From CAKZLS01 sp963786305 (GTDB taxonomy: Bacteria; Pseudomonadota; Alphaproteobacteria; Rhodospirillales; Defluviicoccaceae): a stretch of DNA of 64,000 bases. Of this stretch, positions 31,713-40,332 are shown in pieces. A program made the translations under genes and the position numbers. The DNA is taken from contig CAWAYL010000022.1 of assembly GCA_963786305.1 (NCBI GenBank), positions 186,001-250,000 on the forward strand. The letters run 5' to 3'. Within the stretch, counting starts at the first letter, position 1, and the number at the start of each line of letters is the position of its first letter. The notes beneath the pieces were generated by a model. The model was not told the origin of the DNA. It worked only from the letters and a program-made list of their open reading frames with translations, and did not search any database.

Positions 31713-32570
31713 GTGATCGTCATCAGTTCGAGCCGGCTTGACCGCGACGCCGATTTCTCGCTCATGCCGGAGCTGTTCCCGCCGGACATCCGGGCTCATG
31801 TGCAGAGCTTCGGCCGCTTCGTGCGCCTGGCGGACGGCATCGCCGACGATGTCACCCTGACCAGGGACCAGAAACTGCTCCGGCTGGCGGCGCTGGAAGA
31901 GATGGTCAGGGGCGATACCGACGCCGAGTGGTCGGACGAGGCGCGCCGGGTATCGCAGGAAATGCGCGAGAGCCTGCGCGATTCCAAGCTCAGGGCCGAG
32001 CATGCCCTGCACGTTATCCAGGCGTTCCGGCGCGACGTTTCCGGCGTGCGGATTCAGACTTGGAACGATCTGCTGGTGTATTGCGGCTTGGCGGCCGCGC
32101 CGATCGGCCGCGCCATGCTGGATCTGACGGGCGAGGATCCCGCCGTGTGCGGCCGGTCCACCGATGCGCTCTGCGCCGCCTTGAGGATCCTGAAACGGCT
32201 TCGCGACTGCAAGGAGCCTAGCGTCCAGTACAAAAGACTGTGCATCCCCGAACAGTTCATGCGCGATGCCTTCATAACGACGCTGCATCTCCAGGCGCCG
32301 TCGGCCAAGGGCCAGACCCGGGCCGTCATCGACCGGGTGCTGGATGGCGTCGACCGCTTGCTGGTGACAGCGGCCCCCCTGCCCGGCCTCATCAAGTCGC
32401 CGGGCCTCGGCCTGCACACGGCCATCGTCCTGTGCCGGGCACGCAAGCTGGCGGCGCACTTCCGCGCCCGCGACCCGCTCAACGAGCGGGTGGAGCTCAG
32501 CGGCTGGGAGCGCCTCGAATGCAAATGGCTCTGCAAGCTCAAGGCGCTCATACCGATCCTCGGGAACTGA
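31713..32570 (+). CDS. Squalene synthase-like protein (HpnC-related)
   Basis: This 285-residue protein has FGRFVRLADGIADD, which carries an Asp-rich first motif, and LRILKRLRDCKEPSVQYKRLCIP, where the second motif (normally DXXXD) is partly changed. HpnC-type proteins work in hopanoid squalene synthesis with HpnD. No other hopanoid gene is in the window. The start is a GTG at 31713. Either a divergent HpnC-like enzyme or a paralogue with lost catalysis is possible. Confidence 0.68.
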   Translation: MIVISSSRLDRDADFSLMPELFPPDIRAHVQSFGRFVRLADGIADDVTLTRDQKLLRLAALEEMVRGDTDAEWSDEARRVSQEMRESLRDSKLRAEHALHVIQAFRRDVSGVRIQTWNDLLVYCGLAAAPIGRAMLDLTGEDPAVCGRSTDALCAALRILKRLRDCKEPSVQYKRLCIPEQFMRDAFITTLHLQAPSAKGQTRAVIDRVLDGVDRLLVTAAPLPGLIKSPGLGLHTAIVLCRARKLAAHFRARDPLNERVELSGWERLECKWLCKLKALIPILGN

Positions 32571-32685
32571 AATTGCCGCCGCGCCGATGAAAACACCGGA
32601 TTCCCCTCCCGTTCCCCTTTCAATCAGCCGGCCGAAGCCATAGGTTCAAAGGATCTTTACAATTTAGAACGAGGACGAGGGACAC

Positions 32686-33285
32686 ATGGCATTCGATTTA
32701 CCGGCGCTGCCATTCGCCAAGGATGGTCTGCAGCCTCATATTTCGGCGAATACGCTCGATTTTCATCATGGCAAACATCACAAGACCTATGTCGATAACC
32801 TCAACAACATGACCAAGGACTCGCCGCTGGCCTCGAAGAGCCTCGAAGAGGTGATCAAAGCGGTGGCCAGCGATTCCGACAAGACCGGCGTTTTCAATAA
32901 CGCCGCCCAGGTGTGGAACCACAGCTTCTATTGGAACTGCATGAAACCGGGCGGCGGCGGCCAGCCGTCGGGAGACGTTGCGTCGGCCATCGACACGGCG
33001 TTTGGCTCGTACGACAAATTCAAGGAAGAGTTCAAGAGCGCCTGCACCAGCCAGTTCGGCAGTGGCTGGGGTTGGCTGGTGGCCGAGAGCGGCTCGGTCA
33101 AGATCGCCAAGACCCCGAACGCCGACACCCCCCTGGTCCACGGCCAAACCGCGCTTCTCACCTGCGACGTCTGGGAGCATGCGTACTATCTCGACTACCA
33201 GAACAAGCGCCCCGACTACGTCCAGGCGTTCATCGACAATCTGATCAACTGGGACTTCGTGGCCGAGAACCTGGCGAAAGCCTAG
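32686..33285 (+). CDS. sodB: Superoxide dismutase (Fe/Mn)
   Basis: The 199-residue SOD detoxifies superoxide. Metal ligands are visible in HHGKHHKTYVDNL (about residues 26-38), QVWNHSFYW and DVWEHAYYLDY. The GSGWGWLV and TCDVWEHAYYLDYQNKRPDY context fits the iron-type SodB. GAGGACGAGGG precedes the ATG. A terminator hairpin follows (33312-33337). Confidence 0.96.
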   Translation: MAFDLPALPFAKDGLQPHISANTLDFHHGKHHKTYVDNLNNMTKDSPLASKSLEEVIKAVASDSDKTGVFNNAAQVWNHSFYWNCMKPGGGGQPSGDVASAIDTAFGSYDKFKEEFKSACTSQFGSGWGWLVAESGSVKIAKTPNADTPLVHGQTALLTCDVWEHAYYLDYQNKRPDYVQAFIDNLINWDFVAENLAKA

Positions 33286-33311
33286 CCTGTCGTCGGACCG
33301 ATCCGCAGCGG

Positions 33312-33337
33312 AAGGCCCGGATATTTCCGGGCCTTTT
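33312..33337 (+). terminator. Intrinsic terminator after sodB
   Basis: A 9-bp perfect stem AAGGCCCGG/CCGGGCCTT with a 6-base loop is followed by TT, 27 bases after the sodB stop. It is a good candidate for Rho-independent termination of sodB. Confidence 0.75.
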
Positions 33338-33490
33338 AGCCTGGCGGCGGCGACAATCCTTGACCATTCCGCGGACCGCTGCCGCGCATCCACATGATAA
33401 CACTTCTCGCTGGTATAAACCCATTGTCAGCGAGAATGGGGATTAGCCGAACAAATCCAGAAACGGCTGGCGGTTGCTCTCGTCACCGAC

Positions 33491-35325
33491 TCACCACGCT
33501 GTCAAGCTCGCCAGAAGATTGACTTCGGTGGCGCTGAGATCGGTGTGCAGGGTGCCATAGTGCGGGAAATTGTCGGTCGACGAAATCAGCTTCCGGACGT
33601 CGGGCCGGAGCAGCGAGACCCACGTGGCAACCGCGTTGGTGTATACCCAGAGCATGGTGACCTCCCGCTCGGCGACACCGAACCAATCGTTCCTAACCGT
33701 GCGCAACGGCTGGGTGAAGTTGGCGGGCGCGGTGAAGGATCCGGAGCCGCTATTCTTCCAAAGCCCCTGCAACAAGGCGGCGAAGTCTCCGGCCGGGAAA
33801 ACTTGCGATTTGCTCATGAAGATGTCAGACCCATTGGATCCGCGGCTGTAGGACACGTAGCCCTTGGCGGGGTCGTAGGGTTGGTAGCCGAACAGCGGAG
33901 GCAACTGATCGTCGACGATGATTGCGGTATCGGCTACCTCGAGACCTGAGTTCGTGTCGATTACGCCTATAGTGCCCTGGGCGAGCGGCGTCTCGCTGTT
34001 GACGAAAGCGATCACTGAATTGATGTCGCCATAGGCGAGCAAACTGGCGACCCCTGTGTTTTCGAGGTTGCCGCCGTCGGCGAAGCGGTTGGCGCGAGGA
34101 CCCGGGTGAGGCGCGGCGTCGCGTACCGGCCAATAGTCGTAGGCGGGAATGACCGCGCCGGGGTCGAACCTGGCCGCATCGGCGGAAACTGCATCGTGGG
34201 TCGGCGATACAACGAAGGATCTGGCGCTCAGCTCGTTGGTGTCGGCGACGGTGGCGAATGGCAGGTGCTGTTTGATCCACTCCCAGATCTCGCGGGCAAA
34301 CCGGTAAAGATACGTCAGCAGCCGGGCCGGATCGCGGATAATCTGATCGAGCTCGCCGGCGAAGGCGGCGCTGGAGGCGCCGACGATATCGGTGAGCGAC
34401 CATTGGCGCGCTTGCCCGACAGTGACGGCGCGGCCCGAAACACTCTCCAGGGCGGAATTGAAGGCGAACGACGTGACGCCACCACCGCCCACGGCATGGC
34501 CGTTCGCGTCGACGGCGTCCGGGCGGCCGACGATGCCGGTAAAAAACGGTGTCGCTTGAACCGGGGCGAGCAGCTGGGTGCCGCCGGCATCGACGAACAT
34601 GGCGGTATTGCAGACGATAAACGGCCGACACGCCCGTCCGGAACCGCTGGCCACCAGGTGCGCGGTCTCTCCGCCGAGCGACCGGTTGGGCCCGACCACG
34701 TCATCCTGAAGGGTGGTGGAGTCCCAGCTGAACAACGAGGTGGGAAGCGTGTCGGGTCCCGCCGTGTAGAGGTCGTGCGCGCTCAGAATGTGCATCCCCA
34801 TGAGAACCTGCCACAACGTGTTGGCCGGCGTTCCACAAAACTTCCAGAGAAGGTACGCCGCGACCGCCAGAGCCGGAACCGAAAACAAGGTCGAGGTGAC
34901 CAATGCGCCCATGTTGCCGGCGGGCAGCCGGTCGAGCGTCACGCCGACACTGGCGCCGTCGCTCGGCACCAGGTCGCCCGGATCGGCGACGTAGGCATTA
35001 AGGAAGTCGGCGTCGCTGGTGCCGGCGGCAAGGTACACGTAGCTGACGCCGAGCCAGGAGCCGCCGGAGACCGTGGAAATGGCCTTCACCTGGCTGAGAA
35101 GGGACGGCCCGCCATCGGTGAGCGAGAGGTGATCCAGCGCCCGCAACTGTCCCATCCCGGCGCTAGCGCGCGCGAGCCACCGCCGCTCAAGCAGATGCCC
35201 ACGTTACCCGGTGTCGGTCGGTCGGAGCCGACGAACCGCTGGACGGTGAGTTCCGTCGAAACGGTGTCGATGACGGTAGCGGTAGCGGTATAGCTCGCGG
35301 ACGCTGACGTATCGTGTTCGGTCAT
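33491..35325 (-). pseudogene. Frameshifted patatin/cPLA2-like lipase gene
   Basis: Frame 35325-35165 encodes an N-terminus with the oxyanion loop GICLSGGGSRALA. A different frame from about 35163 continues with ASAGMGQLRALDHL, the nucleophile region STVSGGSWLG, and FADGGNLENTG with the Asp of the Ser-Asp dyad. Together they form one cPLA2/patatin-like phospholipase of about 610 residues. One base missing near 35164-35170 would restore the frame. ATG 35155 could start the second part, but that would lack the oxyanion loop. A sequencing error or a real inactivation are both possible. Confidence 0.7.
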
Positions 35326-35528
35326 GTCGAATCCTCCGCGAAAACACGTTGCCCGAGATTAATCACCGCGCCGAACGATTTGTCAAAGGATGGTGACACC
35401 TGTTTCAGCCGGATCAGGCGCCGATGATCCCCGATGGCGGATCCGCTGCCTGCGCGGCCGAAGTCCTCGCCGGAACCAGAGGCGCGTTCGCGACCGTGCG
35501 AAGCGGGAAATCCCTGCGACGCGGCGCC

Positions 35529-36860
35529 TCAGGCCTGAACATTCTTCATGGCCAACGCCATCGCGGCGCCGAGAAGCGCGAGAAAGGACAACACGGCGAC
35601 GGCGATTTCGAACCCGAGCCCGATAAGCGCGCTGACGAACGCCCCGATGACGAGGAGCAGCACGCCGATGATCGTGTTGCTGAGCGCCACGTATTCGGCC
35701 TTGCGGTCGCCGCTGGCGAGATCCACCACGTGGGTCTTTCGGCCGATCCGCACGCCCGCGTGCGCCACCCCCAGAACAAACAGGATCGCCGCATAGAAAA
35801 AGGTGCTTTCCGATACGTCGGGCCGAAAGTGCATCACGGCAAGGACGATGATCCCCAAGACGCCCGCCAGTCCCGCCGCCAGCGCCATGGTCAGTCGGCT
35901 CGATCTGTCGGCGAGGGCGCCCCAGACGGAGGAACTGACGGCCCCCGCCAGCCCCGACGCGATCACCAGCCACCCCAGGCCGTCGAGCGTCTGACCCATC
36001 GCGCTCTGGGCGATGGCGACGTAGACCGGCCCCACCAGCGCGGTCGAAATCATCAGCGTGCGGGCGGCCAGAAACTTCTGGAGTTCCCGATCCCGCAGCA
36101 GCAGCCCAGCCTGATCGCGAAGGAGGTCGCGAATATCCCGGCCGCCATCGGTCGCGCCTGGATACTCGTTGATCATCCAAAACGCGGCGGCGGCGAGAAA
36201 CCAGAACAGGCCAGCGGCAATGATGATGGCATACAGCACCCCGTCCGGCAGGGCGTCATCGGGACTGAAAGCCAAATATAGGCCAACCGCGGCGGCGACG
36301 ATCCCGGATACCGTCGCCGCGTATCCGCTCACCCGCCCCCGCCGGCCCTTGGAGACGGTCTTGCCGAGCGTGTCCTTGGCGGCAATGGAGGCGACACCGC
36401 GCGCCAGGCTGAAGATCACCAGCAGCCCGACGATCGCCCCGCCGGCTGCGCCGCCTCGCAGCCCCATCGCGGCGACGACGCCCATGAGAATGACGCACAG
36501 GCCCTCCACTACGCTGCTCGCGACCCAGAAGCCCTTGCGCATGGGAAAGCGCCGGATGACGCCCCCGATGAGCATTTGCGGCATCAGCGCCAGCGATTCG
36601 CGGATAGGCACCAGCAAGCCAATCAAAAAAACAGGGGCTCCGACCGCCCCCAGCAACCACGGAAGCACGACTTTCGTGTCGGCGAGCACATCGCCGATCT
36701 TGCTCAGTGCCTGTGAAAAGATCTGCCAGAGGAAGTTCCTGGGCTGTTCACGACACTGATCCTCCGGTATGTCACGGCATATCCGCACGCTGTCTTCGCC
36801 GGCGGCGAGTTCATAAAGCCGACGCGCCGGCCCATCATCCGCCAGGATATCGGTTGTCAT
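35529..36860 (-). CDS. MFS-type transporter
   Basis: This roughly 443-residue protein has about 12 hydrophobic segments. It has a cytosolic N-terminal extension (RICRDIPEDQCREQPRNF), basic loop sequences such as RRFPMRKGF, and GVRIGRKTHVVDLASGDRKAEYVALSNT before the last helices. It looks like a major facilitator of unknown substrate. The ATG at 36860 was chosen because the conserved extension starts after it; an ATG at 37184 would add about 108 unsupported residues. It is divergent from the ZIP gene. Confidence 0.75.
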   Translation of the reverse strand: MTTDILADDGPARRLYELAAGEDSVRICRDIPEDQCREQPRNFLWQIFSQALSKIGDVLADTKVVLPWLLGAVGAPVFLIGLLVPIRESLALMPQMLIGGVIRRFPMRKGFWVASSVVEGLCVILMGVVAAMGLRGGAAGGAIVGLLVIFSLARGVASIAAKDTLGKTVSKGRRGRVSGYAATVSGIVAAAVGLYLAFSPDDALPDGVLYAIIIAAGLFWFLAAAAFWMINEYPGATDGGRDIRDLLRDQAGLLLRDRELQKFLAARTLMISTALVGPVYVAIAQSAMGQTLDGLGWLVIASGLAGAVSSSVWGALADRSSRLTMALAAGLAGVLGIIVLAVMHFRPDVSESTFFYAAILFVLGVAHAGVRIGRKTHVVDLASGDRKAEYVALSNTIIGVLLLVIGAFVSALIGLGFEIAVAVLSFLALLGAAMALAMKNVQA

Positions 36861-37176
36861 GCTCTCGGATGCATTTGCCGCGTGCTTCTCTTTGCCGCCC
36901 CAGCGTTCACCCGGGCCGATGCCGCCCGTTGCCTTTTCGACTTGGTTCACGTCGTTACCCGCCCGTTCAACATGCCCGCAACTTTCTCGATCGGTTTGGT
37001 TCGATGCGCAATGACGTGTATTACGGAAGGGAACGGGTGATAGATGCCGGCGGCTTCCTGGCGCCGATGGTCGCCGCGACGACCGGCGCTGGTGCGGGAC
37101 GAGCGACCCGACTACACTTCCGGCGCGTTCCAGGACGGGAACATCGCTGGCACCTTCGGGTAGGACATCTTCTTTC
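36861..37176. other. Divergent intergenic region, nothing recognised
   Basis: These 316 bases separate the MFS gene (minus) from the ZIP gene (plus) and must hold their promoters. I see no conserved hairpin, riboswitch core or repeat. Open frames crossing it on both strands look like composition shadows. Confidence 0.5.
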
Positions 37177-37980
37177 ATGTTCATGAGCGAAGCCGAATTC
37201 GCCGGAGTTTCCCCCCTTGTGGCGGGCTTTCTGGGCAGTCTGGTCGCCGGACTGGCGACGGGCGTGGGCGCGCTCCCGGTATTCTTTCGCCGCGAATGGC
37301 CGGAACAGGGTCAGGTCATCATGCTCGCGGTCGCCGGCGGCATCATGCTGGCGGCGACGGTCTTCTCGCTGATCATTCCGGCGATGGACGTGGTCGTCGA
37401 GCAATCCGGCAGCGAGCTTCACGCCGCCGCCACCGTCAGCGCCGGCGTCGTGCTCGGCGCCCTCGCCATCTGGCTGATCCACGGGATCGTGCCGCACGAG
37501 CATTTCGTCAAGGGAGCGGAGGGCGGCACCTCGGTGGCGCTGGGGCGCCATTGGCTGTTCATCCTCGCCATCACGCTCCACAACTTCCCGGAAGGAATGA
37601 GCGTCGGCGTCGCTTTCGGACCCGGCGATCTCAACGCCGGTCTGGCGGTGACCACGGGCATCGCGCTGCAGAACATGCCCGAGGGACTGGCCGTCGCCGC
37701 CGCCCTGATCAGCCAGGGCTATGGCCGCGGCCGCGCCGTCCTTGTCGCGCTGCTTACCGGTCTGGTCGAACCGGTCGGCGGACTGATCGGCGCGGCCGCC
37801 GTCAGCCTCAGCGATTCTCTGCTGCCGTGGGGCCTGGCCTTTTCGGCCGGCTCCATGCTGTTCGTCATTTCCGGCGAGGTCATTCCCGAAACCCACCGCA
37901 AGGGTGTCGAGCACCGGGCGACGGTGTGCCTGGTCGTCGGTTTCGTCGTCATGATGATGCTCGACACCACGCTCGGCTGA
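37177..37980 (+). CDS. ZIP-family divalent metal transporter
   Basis: The 267-residue product has about eight transmembrane segments. The intramembrane metal-site motifs are HNFPEGMSVG (helix 4) and QNMPEGLAVA (helix 5), as in ZupT-type ZIP transporters of zinc and other divalent metals. The loop HGIVPHEHF contains His residues that could bind metal. It lies beside a divergent MFS transporter. The metal specificity cannot be told from sequence. Confidence 0.9.
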   Translation: MFMSEAEFAGVSPLVAGFLGSLVAGLATGVGALPVFFRREWPEQGQVIMLAVAGGIMLAATVFSLIIPAMDVVVEQSGSELHAAATVSAGVVLGALAIWLIHGIVPHEHFVKGAEGGTSVALGRHWLFILAITLHNFPEGMSVGVAFGPGDLNAGLAVTTGIALQNMPEGLAVAAALISQGYGRGRAVLVALLTGLVEPVGGLIGAAAVSLSDSLLPWGLAFSAGSMLFVISGEVIPETHRKGVEHRATVCLVVGFVVMMMLDTTLG

Positions 37981-38003
37981 CACGATCGCCGGCGGAAACA
38001 ATC

Positions 38004-38657
38004 CTACACGGAGCCCATTGACGCGATGAAGCGGTCGGCTTCCGCGATGGCGGCCTCCATTTCGCGGATCAACGTATCCACCCGCGACTGCAATGTTCTC
38101 GCCTCCGGTTCCAGGGCGGCGATGGCGCGCGCATTTAGGTTATGTTTCAAGAAGAGCACCCGGTCCTCGAAAACTTCCAGCACGGGGTCCATGGACTTGG
38201 CGGCCTTGTTCATGGCGGCGACGGTCGTGTTGAATTGCCGCCGCGTCGCCCGCATCTGCTGTTCGCTCCGCGCCCGCAGCGCGCGGTCGCTGTATTGATC
38301 GAGCTCGCTCTGCCATTCCGCGAAAAGCGCGTTGCCGACGGCCTCGACCGCGTCAACCCGGTCGCGGACCTCATCGGCCTGGCTGACGGTGTCGTCGTAG
38401 GCCGCGGACAGCCGATCGTACTTCTGCTCGAGCTCACCGCCGTCGACGTTCACGGTGGCGCGAAACTCGTCCAAAACCGACGTGAATTCTTCCTTGGCGT
38501 CCTGCTGCGCGTCGCGCGCGCCTTCCACCCGATCGACAAGAATATCGCGCTTTTCGAAGCCGAACTTCTCCATGGTGTTGTAATAGGCCAACTCGCAGGC
38601 ACCCAGGAGAACAGCGAGCGAGGCGAAGATCAATAAACCGCGTCCGATGGGCATCAT
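38004..38657 (-). CDS. DUF2959-family lipoprotein
   Basis: The 217-residue product has a lipoprotein signal (LAVLLGACELAYY, lipobox LGAC). A largely helical, coiled-coil-rich body follows (EFTSVLDEFRATVNVDGGELEQ, then a long acidic-basic repeat). It matches the DUF2959 family, whose function is unknown. Two ATGs lie at 38657 and 38654. It converges with the ZIP gene. Confidence 0.8.
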   Translation of the reverse strand: MMPIGRGLLIFASLAVLLGACELAYYNTMEKFGFEKRDILVDRVEGARDAQQDAKEEFTSVLDEFRATVNVDGGELEQKYDRLSAAYDDTVSQADEVRDRVDAVEAVGNALFAEWQSELDQYSDRALRARSEQQMRATRRQFNTTVAAMNKAAKSMDPVLEVFEDRVLFLKHNLNARAIAALEPEARTLQSRVDTLIREMEAAIAEADRFIASMGSV

Positions 38658-38940
38658 TCTGTAAAACTCACGTTGATCTCCTGATTGTCTTCCGCGCTTG
38701 TGCGATTCGCGATGGAATGGCGACGTCCGACAAGAAAACCTCCCACCCGGCCAATTTGTTCCGGAGGGCCTTCGGGTTCGTCGTCTTCGCCGCCGATACC
38801 GCTTTGGCGTCCCCCGGAGATAATGAATTGTGGCAGGAACCAAAGGAGGCAGCGAAGTGTTAGCCCCCCGAATGATGTAACCGGTCAGCGCACATGGCCG
38901 CGCTGAGATCGAACTCCAGCAATTTCCAGAGGGGGCCGAA

Positions 38941-40038
38941 ATGGCTTTAAAAATAGGCGACCGCGGCGCAACAGCGACGGATGGCGAGGGCGTTCAGGAC
39001 GACCGGGTGTCGTGGGCGGCCATATTCGCCGGGGCCGCATGCGCGCTCGCACTGCAAATCATGTTCGCTTTGGCGACCGCGGGACTTGGATTGGAACTCG
39101 TTGACGATGGAGATCCGACGGGCGCCGGCTGGGGCACGGGGATTTTCTTCGCCATCACCTCGATCGCCAGCATGTTCGCCGGCGGGTCGATCGCCGGGCG
39201 GTTGGCCGGAGCGTCGTTCGTGCCCTCGGCTGTCCTGCATGGGGTCGTGGTCTGGGCGCTGGTGTTGTTCGGTGTGACTTGGATGAGCGTTTCGGCGACG
39301 GGGGCGCTCTTCAGTGGCGCGCGGCAGGTCGCGACGTCGGCGGGCAGCGCCGTGACGTCCGCGGCTGGAACAACCGCCAACGCGCTTGGTGATCTGGTGT
39401 CTTCGGTCGCTCCGGAGCTGGAAAATCTGGATATGCCGAGCCTGGACACGCTAGTCCCGCCATCCATGGAACAGGATTTGCGGCAACTCATGGGCGACGA
39501 CGTCACGCCGGAGCAGGTTACCCGAGAGGTTCAAGCCATCGTCGATGAAGTCATCGACGAGGGTGAACTCGAACGCGCGCGGCAGATTGTCGTGAATGCC
39601 GGGCGTCGCATGCTGCGCAAGCCGGGCAACGCGGAGGCCATATTCGAGCAGGCCGTCGACCGGATGACCCGGGAGGGCGGTCCCTTGGGCGAGCAGCAGT
39701 TCACGGAACTGCAGAACCAACTGCAGCAGCGCTTCGACCTTTCCGACGAGGAGGCGGCCAAGATCACGGACCGCTGGCAGGCGCAATACGTTGAAGCCCG
39801 CGACGCCGCGATCCAGACCTATCGCGAAACCTACGATATGGTCGCACAGGAAGTGAACGACGCCATCGCCACGGCCGAGGAAACCGCAAAGGCGACCGCC
39901 GATGCTTCCGCTACAGCCGCCTGGTGGGCGGCGATCGGTGCCTTCCTTGGCCTTCTCGCGGCGGCCGTGGGCGCGGCACTCGGGCGGCCAGAGGACATAG
40001 CCTCCGAGCCCGTCACCGTTTCGCAATCGCGTAACTGA
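38941..40038 (+). CDS. Multi-pass membrane protein with central helical domain
   Basis: The 365-residue protein has hydrophobic segments at about 24-50, 65-90 and 98-120, then a helical hydrophilic middle (about 150-320) and one final helix (AAWWAAIGAFLGLLAAAVGAALG). The N-terminal VSWAAIFAGAACALALQ segment resembles PhnA-like or CAP-Gly-annotated membrane proteins of alphaproteobacteria. The function is unknown. It is followed closely by a Pmp3-family gene, so both may respond to envelope stress. Confidence 0.65.
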   Translation: MALKIGDRGATATDGEGVQDDRVSWAAIFAGAACALALQIMFALATAGLGLELVDDGDPTGAGWGTGIFFAITSIASMFAGGSIAGRLAGASFVPSAVLHGVVVWALVLFGVTWMSVSATGALFSGARQVATSAGSAVTSAAGTTANALGDLVSSVAPELENLDMPSLDTLVPPSMEQDLRQLMGDDVTPEQVTREVQAIVDEVIDEGELERARQIVVNAGRRMLRKPGNAEAIFEQAVDRMTREGGPLGEQQFTELQNQLQQRFDLSDEEAAKITDRWQAQYVEARDAAIQTYRETYDMVAQEVNDAIATAEETAKATADASATAAWWAAIGAFLGLLAAAVGAALGRPEDIASEPVTVSQSRN

Positions 40039-40096
40039 TACATTCCGGGCGCGGTGGAGAGCGCCGCGCCCGGCCTAGCCTTGAAAGGATCAATCC

Positions 40097-40255
40097 ATGG
40101 ACATCGTTCGCGTCATCATCGCCATCCTTCTGCCACCGCTTGGTGTTTTTCTGCAAGTGGGGCTCGGCCTGCAGTTCTGGCTGAACATTCTGCTGACGCT
40201 GCTGGGCTATATCCCGGGCATCATCCACGCGCTGTGGGTGATCTTGCGCTCCTGA
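40097..40255 (+). CDS. YqaE/Pmp3-family membrane peptide
   Basis: This 52-residue open frame encodes two hydrophobic helices with the family pattern VIIAILLPPLGVFLQVGLG, followed by FWLNILLTLLGYIPGIIHALWVI. Pmp3/YqaE (UPF0057) proteins are small stress-induced membrane proteins affecting membrane potential or ion tolerance. AAAGGA lies about 10 bases before the ATG. It is 58 bases after the preceding membrane-protein gene. Confidence 0.85.
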   Translation: MDIVRVIIAILLPPLGVFLQVGLGLQFWLNILLTLLGYIPGIIHALWVILRS

Positions 40256-40332
40256 CTTGACAGCACGCGGCCGAACTTGGAAGGCTGGCTCCGTACGCGC
40301 TCGAAACATATTATGACCAGGGGGAGAGAGGC

